Source: Dicaeum eximium
Lineage: Eukaryota; Chordata; Aves; Passeriformes; Dicaeidae
NCBI GenBank assembly: GCA_013396995.1
Contig: VWZP01008292.1
Span: 85,683-149,682 of the forward strand
DNA: 64,000 nucleotides
Direction of reading: 5' to 3'
The notes beneath the pieces are model-generated. The model did no database searches. It had not been told where the DNA came from and worked only from the letters and a program-made list of their open reading frames with translations. The position numbers were made by a program, and so were the translations under genes. Of this stretch, positions 22,801 to 33,938 are shown piece by piece (positions within the stretch are counted from its first letter, which is position 1; each line of letters opens with the position of its first letter).

Positions 22801-25800
22801 TTTTTTCCCCTCTCAGAATACAGAGATACTGTGACCTTTTTTGAGTTAAGAGCTCTCAGAAGTTCCATTATTCCTGTGGAGGAGAGCTGTAAATCTGAAA
22901 GTAGATTCATGAATGCAGGGATGAATGGAAGGTAATTTGTCCCTGACTGGTAATTGCAGCATTTGCTTCTGAAAGAATAGGACTCTTGAGATTATTTTGA
23001 ATAAAAACATTATTTAATCCTTGAAGTAAGATCTTCCCTAGAAAAAAAACTTAATCCTTAGTAAGTTTTATTCAGTGTGAAAGGAAATCAGTTCTACTCT
23101 TTGTTCTTGAGGCTGTTACTTTTTATTGCAGGTAATGGAAAGAAACATGATCAAATTTAACTTACAAAAATTCCAAGAAGAAATCTCCACTAACAATATA
23201 ACACAACTGAATCACATCTCAAAAATATCACTCTAACAAGTATTTATAAAACTGTGCAGACACACTTTAATTGTCAAGTGCTTCTAGCAGTCAGAATTTG
23301 TAATTTCTAACAGTAGTTTTATTAACATTGGGAAAATATACTTCCACTCTGCTGTTTCTGTTTTTCTTTTAGAGAAATGAGGTCAGGAAGTACTCATTCT
23401 GTAAATACAACTAGCAGAAATTGTTCAACTCTACATTTTTATTCCAGGTTGGTCCCAAAGGACAAGTTGTAGGAATTGATCATATCAAAGAACTAGTAGA
23501 TGACTCAATAAACAATGTCAAAAAAGACGATCCCACATTGCTGTCTTCAGGAAGAGTGAAACTGATTGGTGAGCATCAGACTGATATACTTACTAATTAA
23601 ACTGATATTCTTTCTAGCAGCTGGTTAAAAATGACTGAATTGGATGTTTTTAAATGTTTGAATTTAAGAGGTTAGACCCAAGAAAGAGAAGCCAAATGAA
23701 AACTTTAAAATTTAAATTGTCTTTAGGCCTTTGAAAAACAGTATCTTCCCCCAGTTTTCAGAATATGACTTCTGGTGATCTCAAAGACTATGTAATCATT
23801 CTACTAGAAAAGGTTAACAGGGAAGTGTTTGGGTTTTTTTGTGAAAATACATGCTGAAGGTCTGTCATGTTATATTTGCTATTTAAAATTGGGGTTGAAT
23901 TCACAACTGTTCTTGAATAAATACCCTATCATTTAAATTTGGGTGTTTTAACAAAGGCTTCACACTTCTGATAGAGTAGTTGAGAAAGCTGCATGCGAAG
24001 ATTCAAGTGGAAAAAGTACTAGATTGGCAGTATGCACCACTGATGTTTATTTCACTTGTTTTTAAAATTGACAGTAGTTGGATGTTAGGGAAGTGATTGA
24101 CACCTAAGGACTTCAATTCAGTTAGAGTTACTGAGAGGAAATAAAGCCCAAATGACACAAGAATGGTGAATTAGTTTAAATAATGTTTTTTGACTGAAAA
24201 AAAAAAATGGGAGGGTGTTTTTTTTGTTTTTTGGTTTTTTTTCCTTTGTTTGTTTGGGATTTTTTGTTTGGTTGTTTGTTTTTCTTAGAAGATGCAAGGC
24301 TGGCAGGAGGAAAGTGTCATTCTATTCATTAAGTTTAAAAAAGAAGATGGAGGTCTGGGTGTTTTTTAAGGCTTCTCACAAGAACACTTGGAAAAATTAT
24401 TATGTGGTGTTTGGCTCTTAGCTTAACTATTTTGATTTTTTGTCTTTTCTTGTAAATGAGGGACTTTTCTAAATGTTTTTTAAATAAGACTTTTAAAGTA
24501 GATATGTATAAAATGCAGTGTATCTCACTGAGAACACTTATGTCTCAGAACTTCTTGGAAAGGAAGTCAGACTGCTAGGGCTGTAGAGGGTGAATGAGAG
24601 AAGAATTTCCACTGATGCTGTACAAAAGCAATTTTGACTTATGATTCTGGTCATTCCTGAAACAAACTCTGGTGCACTTGCGAGTCCAGAATTCTAAGTA
24701 AACATCATCATTATCTATATTATTTTTGACTATGTAGCAGGGTTAATAAGAGAATTGTGAATAGTTTTGTTGTGAGATACATTTTAAAAAAGTACAGATG
24801 GACAAGTAATACTTCTGTGAATTAGGTGGAGAAGAATGTTTCAGCTGTGCTGGATTCCTGGGAGCTTTTTGATGTGGAGCAAGAATCCAGACAGCTGTTT
24901 ATTTAAAACAAAAAGATGGCAAGAGCAACCTCACCCAAAACCCCTCATCCCAAACACACAAACAAAAAAGTTGTGAAAACCAGTTGATTGATGATGGGAG
25001 CTGTATGAAATAAGACCAGGTGTGTCAGTTGCTGGCTTTTCATGGTGTGCTTCAGACATTCTACTCCACTTTGTCATACCTCACATGTACCATAACTGCA
25101 TTTCAGGAACACCAAAATTATTTTGGAGTGTCTCAGTAGAACAGCACTGAGAAGTTGGGAATAGGTATACTTGGATTAGCATGTCTTTGTTTGTAGCTTT
25201 TTTTTTGGTTTTTTTTAGCTTGATTTTTGTTTTGTTTCTTCTTAATATCAGGAGGAAGCCTTTGAGGTGAATCTCTCAAGTGCGTCCACTTTCCACTCTT
25301 TAGCTCACACGAGAGTACTCCTGGAAAGCACAAAATTTGATTCCTTTTGGATGAAACTAGACAAGATTGTGTTCCAAGAAGCAACCGAATATGTTTGATA
25401 TGTACATATTAAGACATTAAGACCTAGATCTAGACTGCAGTGATTATCCTGAAATGCATATGTTGCATGGATGCCAGGTTCTCAGCAAAAACTTTTGCAG
25501 TACAGATCTGCTGCTTTCTATTGTACTGCGCTGTTTGCTGATGCAGCCAGAGCCAGCAGGGATGAGGGATTCTAAATAACTGAGGGAAGTAATTTTCTTC
25601 TGTTTCTATGCTCATACTACAATTCTGTGTGAAACGGCTTGGGTACTGTGATCCAAGATCAGGAGACCAGGACTAGATTTATAAGCAAGCTGCAGAACCC
25701 TTTTATATCAAAAAGTCCTGACATTTTTTCTTCATCACCACCTGCTACCCACCACCACAATTACTTCACTAATAGGCTGCATGTAACTGGAGATGTGAGT

Positions 25801-28800
25801 AGGATAGGTGACATTATTCAGGAGGTAAACACAAGCTGAAAATTAGGGCTGTTCTTTCCCTTTGGACATTGAATAATAATTTGAATGACATTGAATACAT
25901 GAATGCCAACTTAACTATTTTTTTAAATGTTCTGGATATCTAAAACTGTGTTGCCATTGTGGGTGGATATATTTCTTCTGTAACCATAAGAATTTTTGTG
26001 GGTTTTAAAAGGGAAGAGCCATGCTGTGCATGATGCATATGAAGGAGCATGAGGTTTTATTCTTCCCCCTTTGGTTGGGTGTGTGCTGTTTTTGAAGATG
26101 TTAGCTATTGATTCTAAGAGCAAAGGAATTAATTGGTTTTAGGTCTGTTTTACTGCTATCAGTAAAGTGATAAGATGTGCAGAAGTCACATTCAAACTTC
26201 TCTGGAGAGTGCACTAGGGACATTTGTGTCTCAGAATACATGTGTTCTTCAAAAGTGACAGCAGTTTCTTTCACAGCTGCTTCTTCAATTTAGCAATCAC
26301 TTTTTTGCCAGCAGTATTGGAGATCACTGCTTCTAATGCCTGCTGTGCACCCTGGGGAATGAGGATCTGCCTCCTTGTGTAACATAATTTTTAGCAGTAT
26401 CTGTATGAATAAGGTAAAGAAGTCTTTCTCCATTGCCATCTCTGATGGAACAGCAGCTTGATACAGTAACACATTATTGCTGCTTCTCTAGAAGAGTTGT
26501 ACAGTGCTACTAAGATATATAAATATAAATTGTATACTTGACTGCATTGAGGTGGTTGTTCCAGTAAAACCCACTTTGGCAGTCAGAGGGATTACACCCT
26601 GGAAATAGTGGAACTTTCATTACTGGTGATCTCTGTTGCCATCTGACTTAGTGGAAATGGATTGATAGGGATGAGTTCTCTTGAAGCACTGGTACTTCTT
26701 GCTTGGCAGCTTCTCCTTGTGGTCCTTGGTTGGAGCTTGTGCTGATCAGAATTGATGATATGAGTATTTATGTCACTCACCTCTAAGAGGCTTCTCAGCT
26801 TCTGAGGAAATGTGCTTTTTAAAGAGCATGGGTGCAGAAGGTCCTTGCCAGGGTCATCTTTTAGGACCTTATAAGGAAGATGAAAAGCACCTCCGTTTAA
26901 ATTGTTTTGAGTAATTGTCCGGGTCTTCCTGTACTGTCTTGGATACCTAAGGGTGTTCTTACTATCCAGATGGCCCTCCTTATCATGGAGGTCAAAATGA
27001 AACCTGCTGTGGTGACCATGGTTTTTTCCTGCCTTGTGAGTTTTTGGAAGGCAAAAAGTTGACAGATTTTCAGCCTCTGATTGGGGCGTAACACTTCTTT
27101 TGACTCTTTCAGTTTTAATTAACCTGTGATATTAGTGTTTGCACAGAAGTCAAAGCTCAGCCCGAAGATGGGAAACCATAATTACTTGTGCTGATCAGAG
27201 GACTAATCTCTATGTTTTGTCTTCTTGGCTGATTATTGGAACTTCTGTAATCACAGAGTATGAATTTATGGATGGTTCAGCCTCATTTATGACATTTGTT
27301 CTAAGTAACTCCAGAGAGAGCCTGCCTAACTTGCTCTGATTTCCTGTTGCTTTCCTGTAAATACTGTGAATGCCATATTCACGTCATCTTCAGTCAAAAC
27401 TTAAGTCAAGGTCCAGTTTAGTTTGTCACATTTCATTGGCTTAAAAACCCCAAACTGTTACTCTTTCCTTCTGCATAACTGGTATGTTGAAGCATCTGTG
27501 ACAGAGTGCTTCTCCATGAGTTTTCCACCAAAGCTGGAGCAGCGCTGGTAACCTCTGAAAACCTTAATTACTCCTAGCATCTTCCAAGCAGCCACCTGGA
27601 GCTTTAGCCATGGGTCTGACCTGGCTCTCTGTGTTAGTCCAGTGATTGTCTTCAGGAAGAATAGTGAGCCCATCTGCTGGAATGTAGGATGTGCAGAGGT
27701 TATGCAGTACTGTATTAATGTATGCATACAGGTGTAGGCTTTTGTTGCAACTGGAAGTGCAGTTGTAGGCATATAATCCATGGGAACACTTCCTTTGTCT
27801 TTTCCTCACCTTTGGAGTCTTCCGATACGTGCTTCTGACATTTAATGCTTTGGACTTAGATTTGCATTGTATTTAGGAATGGTGTGCATGAAGACAAGGC
27901 AAAGCAAATGTATGTTTTAAGAGAGTGAATGAGGGGGGAAACTCACCTGCACCAGAATTGGTAGGGAACATAAATACTTGAGTATCTTTTCTAGGTGGAC
28001 TATGTGTTTCCAAGAACTTTCATTATAAATCCATGCTTTCTAATTTCAGATGCTTCAATAGTATTTGGTATATTTTATAAGCATGTGTATGCACATATGA
28101 GGCTGTTTAGTTGCATTTATTTTACAAATGTGTTCATTTTTTACATGTAGATATGGGAAACAAGCTGTTTTCTCCAGTCCTTTTGAAAACGTTTTAAAAA
28201 ATAGTGTTTTCTTGCAGTGGGAGATGGACGAATGGGATATGCAGAAGAAGCTCCCTATGATGCGATTCATGTTGGAGCGGCAGCCCCGGTTGTGCCCCAA
28301 GCAGTAAGCCTCTATGTTTTGTGTGTGTGTTTGTGTAATATCTTAGCTGTAGAGAATGCTTTGCATACATCTATATGTAAAATACTTGGTAGCTTGCACT
28401 GCTGGGAGTATCAGTGGGCAGTGTGGTATTACTGTATACTGTGGGGTTTTTGTCTCTGTTACAATTGGGCTTCCTGTTGGTTTGATAAAGCTGTATGTTC
28501 TAATAATCCTGCTCTAAATAAACGTATTTTAAAATGACATGTGTGCAACCCTCTATTACAACAATGAACAATGAGCATCTTATTTAATATGATAATTCAA
28601 TTTTGCCAAACAATGAGTTACAAAATTTAAGTGTTTCCCAAGTTCAAAAGCACTGAGTCTGTTGAAAGTAAAATGCTCAGCTGGAAGTACAAACAGTGCC
28701 ATTTGTTTGTAGCTTTCAGAATGGATACAGGGCAGTTCTTACTAGAGAAGCTGAAGAGTAACTAGGGGCTTTAGAGTGTGCATACATATAGTCAATTTTT

Positions 28801-30097
28801 GCAGATAAGATTTTTTTTTCTTTTCCTTTCCTTTCATCAGGCACATGGTAATACATAGCATGATTTTTATATGCTAGATGCCAGTTAAGGTTTTAAAATC
28901 AGTGAGGGGTAGTGAAAGACTGGGCTTTGAGGTGTTATAGGCAGATTGGACATTTCCAGACAATGACCAGTGGTGGTGGGGTTTTTATTGTTTCATTTTC
29001 TTAAAGTGGGTTGTGTTTTTAGGTTGATTTTTGGGGGTTTTTTTTGAGTGGGATATATTTGTTTCGGTTTTGTTGTTTGAATTTTTTTGTTAGTTTTTTT
29101 TTTGTGGTGGGGATGTGCGGGAGGGTGTTCCCAGCAAAATGTTGACAGATGACAATTAAAAAAGTAATTGAAAGCTTATTTGTGAATGAAACAGTTCATA
29201 ATTATAACTTTTGTTACCAATGGAGATTAAGTGGTTTTTTTTCATGACATCTGGGAAGTATGAAATTTTCCTTGAGACTACTGTGATTAGCGTCCGTTAA
29301 CTATGGAAAAAAATGCAAGCATTTCTCACATATTATGTTTATGTGTCACTTATGTTACTCATATTCATATATTTTAGACTGGTTTCATAAAAGGCTCTTC
29401 CATTCACAGAATGAAAGAGGAGCTGTTTGTTGGGTAGTGAGTGTGTTGTAGACAGAATTTTTCCAGGAAGAGAAATAATAAAAAGTCACCAATCTCAAAT
29501 CTTATTATGAGGGCTTAAGGGGAGATCAGTTGCCCCCAGAATTTTTGGGGCGACAGTGGGCCTGTACAGTGGGCCAACTTTGATGCACAATAACTACTGA
29601 ACAATTAAACAGTTTCAAAAGATTGAATCTGCTGTGAAAAAATTTGTGATTTACATGTTTCCCCCACATATATAGAAAATAAAACTGCAACCTACTCAGT
29701 TAATTATATTACTTTACTGTAATACCAGTTGTTGTACCATGTTGCTGTGATGCTCTCATTTTCAGTGCACTTTTTATTTTTCCTAATGGAAGTAGTAATC
29801 AACTGCATAAAAGTAGATAGATACATAATAGCAAAGCTATTAATCTACTGTAACCAACTTTGGATCCAGCTTCTCTGAAGTAGCTGGTTACATTCTAATT
29901 TCTGTGTTGTGTTCTAGCTTATAGACCAGTTAAAACCTGGCGGAAGATTGATATTACCAGTTGGCCCTGCTGGGGGAAACCAGATGCTCGAACAGTATGA
30001 CAAACTAGAAGATGGCAGTGTCAAAATGAAGCCTCTGATGGGAGTGATATATGTGCCTTTAACAGATAAAGAGAAGCAGTGGTCCAGGTGGAAGTGA
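4826..30097 (+). CDS. PCMT1: PCMT1, protein-L-isoaspartate (D-aspartate) O-methyltransferase, 7 coding exons
   Basis: PCMT1 transfers methyl from S-adenosylmethionine to isoaspartyl and D-aspartyl residues in damaged proteins, starting their repair in the cytosol. Seven exons (4826-4880, 16988-17092, 18240-18271, 20039-20143, 23448-23568, 28218-28303, 29918-30097) join in frame into 227 codons plus TGA, the same length as human PCMT1. All introns are GT-AG. Visible motifs are the catalytic-loop TISAPHM (Ser60), SAM motif I LDVGSGSG (residues 83-90), the acidic GID loop (108-110), VGDGRMGY (140-147), [11 protein letters not shown] and the C-terminus KQWSRWK. The start ATG has a strong Kozak context (G at -3 and +4). 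A hydrophobic in-frame extension lies directly upstream, and an alternative exon 8 gives an RDEL ending. LRP11 follows tail to tail. Apart from a few substitutions relative to human, nothing suggests damage. Confidence 0.97.
12620..13054 (+). mobile_element. CR1 LINE fragment, sense, internally deleted
   Basis: The + strand translation around 12776-12870 carries the CR1 reverse-transcriptase signature [18 protein letters not shown] followed by a [14 protein letters not shown] segment. The next part, about 12915-13010, matches the later CR1 segment around [19 protein letters not shown], so the intervening ORF2 sequence is deleted. The element ends in the CR1 3' motif AACCCAAACCATTCT near 13035-13054. 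The left edge is approximate, based on a DTVLH-like match near 12640. It is a dead 5'-truncated copy in PCMT1 intron 1. Confidence 0.85.
16779..16847 (-). mobile_element. CR1 LINE 3'-end fragment
   Basis: The + strand reads as the reverse complement of a CR1 3' end: TATCACAGAAGGGTTTGGGC, GGAAGGGACCTTTAAAGATG, then a CCAACCCCTGCC-like stretch. It is a very short 5'-truncated copy about 140 bases before PCMT1 exon 2. Confidence 0.85.
16988..17092 (+). CDS. PCMT1: PCMT1 coding exon 2
   Basis: Encodes residues 19-53 and the first base of codon 54, running from [19 protein letters not shown] to MDSPQSI, between acceptor TTTATAG and donor GTAAGA. Differences I see from remembered human sequence are Cys38 (human Ser) and Tyr43 (human Cys). 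Confidence 0.97.
18240..18271 (+). CDS. PCMT1: PCMT1 coding exon 3 (32-base micro-exon)
   Basis: Encodes [11 protein letters not shown], residues 54-64, including catalytic Ser60. It lies between acceptor GTTTTACAG and donor GTAAGC. The 32-base length restores phase 0 after the phase-1 intron 2, so skipping it would shift the frame. Confidence 0.96.
18645..18680 (+). mobile_element. Possible degenerate CR1 tail
   Basis: The sequence GACTGGACCAGAAGATTTCC followed by AGAGATCTTTCCA resembles the CR1 3'-end GTTGGACTAGATGATCTCCAG family sequence with several mismatches. It is too short and diverged to be sure. Confidence 0.35.
20039..20143 (+). CDS. PCMT1: PCMT1 coding exon 4 (SAM motif I)
   Basis: Encodes residues 65-99, [18 protein letters not shown], then [17 protein letters not shown]. 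The glycine-rich loop is SAM-binding motif I. Acceptor is TCTCTCAG, donor is GTGAGT, phase 0 at both ends. Confidence 0.97.
23448..23568 (+). CDS. PCMT1: PCMT1 coding exon 5
   Basis: Encodes residues 100-139, [20 protein letters not shown] onward to GRVKLI, plus one base. It contains the GID acidic loop that contacts SAM. Residue 120, the human Ile/Val polymorphic site, is Ile here. Acceptor is TATTCCAG, donor is GTGAGC. Confidence 0.97.
24211..24283 (+). repeat. T/G-rich low-complexity run
   Basis: Runs of T broken by single G or GG (for example TTTGTTTGTTTGGG near 24245-24258). It is low-complexity DNA in PCMT1 intron 5, without a clear fixed repeat unit. It may be the remnant of an antisense retroposon A-tail. 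Confidence 0.6.
25130..27950 (-). pseudogene. Possible decayed retrocopy, antisense in PCMT1 intron 5, parent gene unknown
   Basis: On the - strand this stretch reads as a chain of protein-like segments interrupted by stops and frame changes. The longest is open for 179 codons (27131-26595, stop TAA 26594-26592), with no ATG near its start, and includes [20 protein letters not shown] and [20 protein letters not shown]. Upstream, 27781-27458 reads protein-like ([16 protein letters not shown]). Downstream, about 26290-26115 reads [20 protein letters not shown] and [21 protein letters not shown]-rich sequence on the + strand at 25198-25250 could be a decayed A-tail. There are no introns I can model convincingly, although a GTGAGT donor motif occurs at 26780-26775. 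I do not recognise the parent protein. Alternatives are a nested antisense gene or chance open frames. Confidence 0.35.
28218..28303 (+). CDS. PCMT1: PCMT1 coding exon 6
   Basis: Encodes residues 140-168, [20 protein letters not shown] then AAAPVVPQA, highly conserved methyltransferase-core sequence. Acceptor is TTCTTGCAG, donor is GTAAGC. Confidence 0.97.
29031..29103 (+). repeat. T/G-rich low-complexity run
   Basis: Poly-T runs with interspersed G, similar in composition to 24211-24283, in PCMT1 intron 6. Nothing functional is visible. Confidence 0.55.
29918..30097 (+). CDS. PCMT1: PCMT1 coding exon 7 and stop (isoform ending RWK)
   Basis: Encodes residues 169-227, [20 protein letters not shown] through [10 protein letters not shown], and TGA at 30095-30097. 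Within the last codons, after position 30087, the bases GTGGAAGT form a usable splice donor. Splicing there removes Trp-Lys-stop and joins exon 8 at 38534. Human PCMT1 makes the same choice. Confidence 0.97.
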
Positions 30098-30495
30098 TTT
30101 TCTGTTCCACTTACTTCTTCCACACACATGCAAGGTGAAAGGGTGTGAATTTTAAGCAGATAGACTGCAAGGCCTGCCTTTGCTGCTGTCATTGCTTTCT
30201 GCTCCTCCATACCATGAAAAGTGACTCAGTCTGCATTACTACATCACCCAAAGGAGGTTGTGCTAAGTTTGAGTTAAATTAAAAGCAGAAGAAAAATATT
30301 GCATGGGTTGCACTTTGTCTTTTTTGGACATGTTTTCTTTAGTCTCTGGTGTTTTGAAGATTCTTATTTGTTGTTTTAAACACAGTATTTTCTAAGGTTA
30401 AACTTCACTTTTAATGAACTTTTTATAACTATTTTGCCCAGTAATTAGGGTAAAGTGTAAAATTTTACTTAATAAATATTGTTTTGTCCTTTAAG
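30098..30495 (+). other. PCMT1: PCMT1 short-isoform 3'UTR
   Basis: AT-rich sequence after the TGA, ending at poly(A) signal AATAAA (30471-30476) with GT-rich sequence just beyond. The ~400-base UTR serves the form that does not use the internal exon-7 donor. Confidence 0.75.
30471..30476 (+). terminator. PCMT1: Poly(A) signal AATAAA, PCMT1 proximal 3' end
   Basis: Canonical AATAAA 374 bases after the stop, followed within 30 bases by TTTTGTCC and a TTAGTGGT element typical of a downstream GU-rich region. Confidence 0.7.
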
Positions 30496-33249
30496 TTAGT
30501 GGTAATTGGGTGTTCATTTTTTATTTTTCTGAAACACTACAAATGAAGAAAAATCTTTGCAAAATCCTTTGTGGAAAATGTAGATGATCTTGCAAGCACT
30601 TTTCCTTTAGCACCCAAGTAGCAAAAAGTAGAGAAGATAATTCCTTCTTCCCTAAAGTATAAATGTAGCTGAGTGGTGTTTAGAAAATTTTCTCAGACAT
30701 ATTATTAGAAGTCTGTCATCTGTCTCTGATGGGGCAGTATTTGTGTTTGCCAATACAGCAAACTCTAAAGGCCTTTCTAGAAGTAGGAAACCTTCCAGTT
30801 TGCTGAATTGAACAGCCAGTAATAAATTAATAAATAGACTTAATGCAGCTGTCAGCTTAAGCCATGCTAGGCATTAGTATGTGAATGAACAAAGCAGCAG
30901 TCCTGTTTTGCTTCCTGGCAGAAAGTGCTTGTGAATGTGTTATTGGCATTAGGGAAGTGCAGAGATGTGCATTGAGCTCTGAAAACAGCTCTTGAACTTT
31001 ATAACCTAAATTTAGATTTTTGGCTTTTTTCCCTTGATATTCTGGAGTATAGCTTGTGATTTGAATACATGAATACTTAGTGTAACCTATCAGAATATTC
31101 ATAAAAAGTACAAATAAAGCAGTTTGCACACTGCTGCTTAGTGAAACCTCATTTCAGTGTTTCTTGGATTGCTGTATAGCCACCATGTACAAATTACTCT
31201 TGAAACAACTTCAGTGAGATACTGCTTAGTTCAAAGCTTGTGAAACGTGCTTGTTGTTATTCAGACATTTTGTATTTGTCATGCAAATGAATGGTTTGGC
31301 CTCGAATATTGCCAGTATTCCCTCAGTGTGGTACTCGGGGTTTCCTGCCTCTTGCAAGGCTTTGGAAGCTTTCCTTTGTTGTTGGTTTCCTCCTCTGGCA
31401 AATGTTTTATTTAAGTTTGGAGTCCATGCTTCTAAAAAAGAACAGTAGTCTTGTTAAGCCTTCTTTCTCTCAGAGAGGTTTCATAGACTTTTCTCCATTT
31501 CCACCTGATCTGATTATAGTAGCAATTGGGGTTTTTTTGGTAGCAGCAGTATGTGATGATAAAACACTTTAAGAAGGGTTTTTTGAATGACAGTGTTTAT
31601 CCCTTGCTACTAGTGAAGGTGGTATACTGTGCTGAGGACTAGAATTCTGAGGTTTTTGCATCTCTTCGGTGCAGTTTGTTATTTCATTTTATCTCATAGC
31701 TTGAGAAGAGCTAATAGCTTATCTTTGGGCCTTCTTCAGTCATGCATACTGCAGGGTTATTTTCCCCAGAAATTCATACCAGTTTCTGTGCTTTTCTGAA
31801 GCACTGCTTGATTTTATTTATTTATTTTTAATTTAAGAATTTACAGTGATGTTATCAGAAGATAAAGTGCTTACCCTGAAGGGTTCATCTGCAATGGCAT
31901 AGAGGCTGTATCTTGCTATGTGCATTTAAATTTTGTTCAGTCTTGGAACTCTCTGTTAAAGAAAATCTCAAAAGTCCACCTCTTGTAATGTTTGATATTT
32001 CTTTAATTGTCCTTTTTGTGATCTTAAGAAAATTCCCATTCCATTTTCTAGGAAAACTGTCAGTGTACTGCTGACCTTACAGGAATTTACACCTTTCTTT
32101 TTTTTGTTTTCCCTTGTTGGTGGCTATGAAGTGTATGGTCAGGCAGCTGCTGCTAAGGAAATTCCTAATTATAAGTCAGCATTTGTTATCTATGCTGGCA
32201 TCAAAGATTAAAGAGGTGTTTTTTCTTCACTTCCTAGATTTCAGTTTTTGTTTTCTAAATTGCTCAAGATCTGTGAGTGGAGTTCAGTTAGAGACTTGTG
32301 AAAAAGCATCTCTAAGTGTTTCTGTAATAAAAATCTGTAGTGTATGGGAGACTAGTTGCTATAAATCTCAAATTTATTAAACAACAATCATATTAAGATT
32401 AGCTCAATTCTGTGTGTTTACTTTGTCATTCTTTTAGTTTACATTATGTGATTTCTTTCCTAATGCAGGTAACTCTTTCATCACATTGAATGAAGAGTTG
32501 GTGTCCCTTCACAGAATGCAATTGATAGGCCAGCAGCATTTTCCTAGGATAGCAGTCCTTTCAGTAGGCAGGAAAGAAGGTGTTTAAATTTTTGGTGAGC
32601 CATTCATGTTTTGGACTGTTCTTTAATGGGGCTGTAAGGTGCTTTTGCAAAGCAGCATAACACTCTTAAGTGGTGTTTAAAGTCAAACCTATCTTCAGGT
32701 ATTTTGTATCATGCTTCACTATGTAAAACTGGAACTTGCAGCAAAAGGAAGTCTGGACTAACTGGAAGGAAAAGATTCTTTGGATTTCAATACATTGCTA
32801 AATAAAGCATGTTATTTGTGAATACTGTTAAATTTCTTTAAATTTAGGCCATCACACTCTAGTTTTGGTTCAGTTGCAGTAGTATTTTTTTAAGCTCCCA
32901 GTATTACTGGGAATCCTCTCAAATGTGACTCCCTGGAACATTTAGAAGTAGAATATACACAGGAACCCTATCTCTGGTACAAAACAAAACAATGCAGTGT
33001 GCCAGAGATCCAGCAGTCAATGCCCGGTTATGTGATTATACTGATAAAGGTATCCTTTCACATAAAACTTTATTGTTTTGGATAATTTACTGAAAAATAG
33101 GATGGAGAGAAAGCCTCTAGTGTTGCACAGTTGGGAACATGGCTTGATGGCTGTCTTCTTGGCAGATCTTGTATGAATTAGGGTCTCTCTGGTTTTATTT
33201 CTCTGTGACCGTTCACTAACCACTTATATGGAAAGACAATTTTAAAAGT

Positions 33250-33432
33250 CACAGAATCATGGTATTATTTAGGATAGAAAACATGTTTAAGGTCATTGAG
33301 TCTGACTGTTAACCCAGTGCTGCCTAGTCCACTGCTAAACCATGTTCTTAAGGGCTGCTTCAAGACATCTTTTAAATGCCTCCAGGGGATACCTTGTCCT
33401 GCTGGCCACACTACTGCTGATACAGAGGCATA
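33250..33432 (-). mobile_element. CR1 LINE 3'-end fragment
   Basis: The + strand shows the reverse-complement CR1 end: ACAGAATCATGGTATTATTT, then AAGGTCATTGAGTCTGACTG, a CTAAACCATG stretch, TTTTAAATGCCTCCAGGG, and finally CCTTGTCCTGCTGGCCACAC. All are familiar CR1 3' segments. The copy is diverged, with small indels. Confidence 0.85.
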
Positions 33433-33938
33433 AGAGAGTAGCAATGTAAATAACACTTAGCAATGAGTCTCTGTTGCATTTTGGATTTGATTTCTAGACA
33501 GGCAGCTGTTTAAAAAATTTTAACAACTTTCATCTTACATATTGTATTAGTAGAAATTATTTATAAATGTTGTGCTAAATTCATATTTGCTGATAAAATA
33601 CAAAATTATAATGACAGTATGACCTTTCTGAGCAAAAACTTCAGTGACTAAGCTGGGACTGTTACCATACCCCACTTACCTGTACATCAACCACAGTTAA
33701 CACCCTTTTGGAAAATGTATTTATTAGGATATATTTTAATATGTTTCTGCTTAGAAAATCTTATTCAGGGTTTCAAGTGCCCCTGATGAGCTAGATTACC
33801 AATTTACTTTGAAATTAGCAAGTATTGTTAGCTGGAATTCTTCAGGCCATACAGAATAATGATTATGGTTTAAGTTTTTATTTTAGTTTGGCAAAAAGAA
33901 TCTCTGCACAAAATATTTTAGGTTAAATTTAAGAATTG

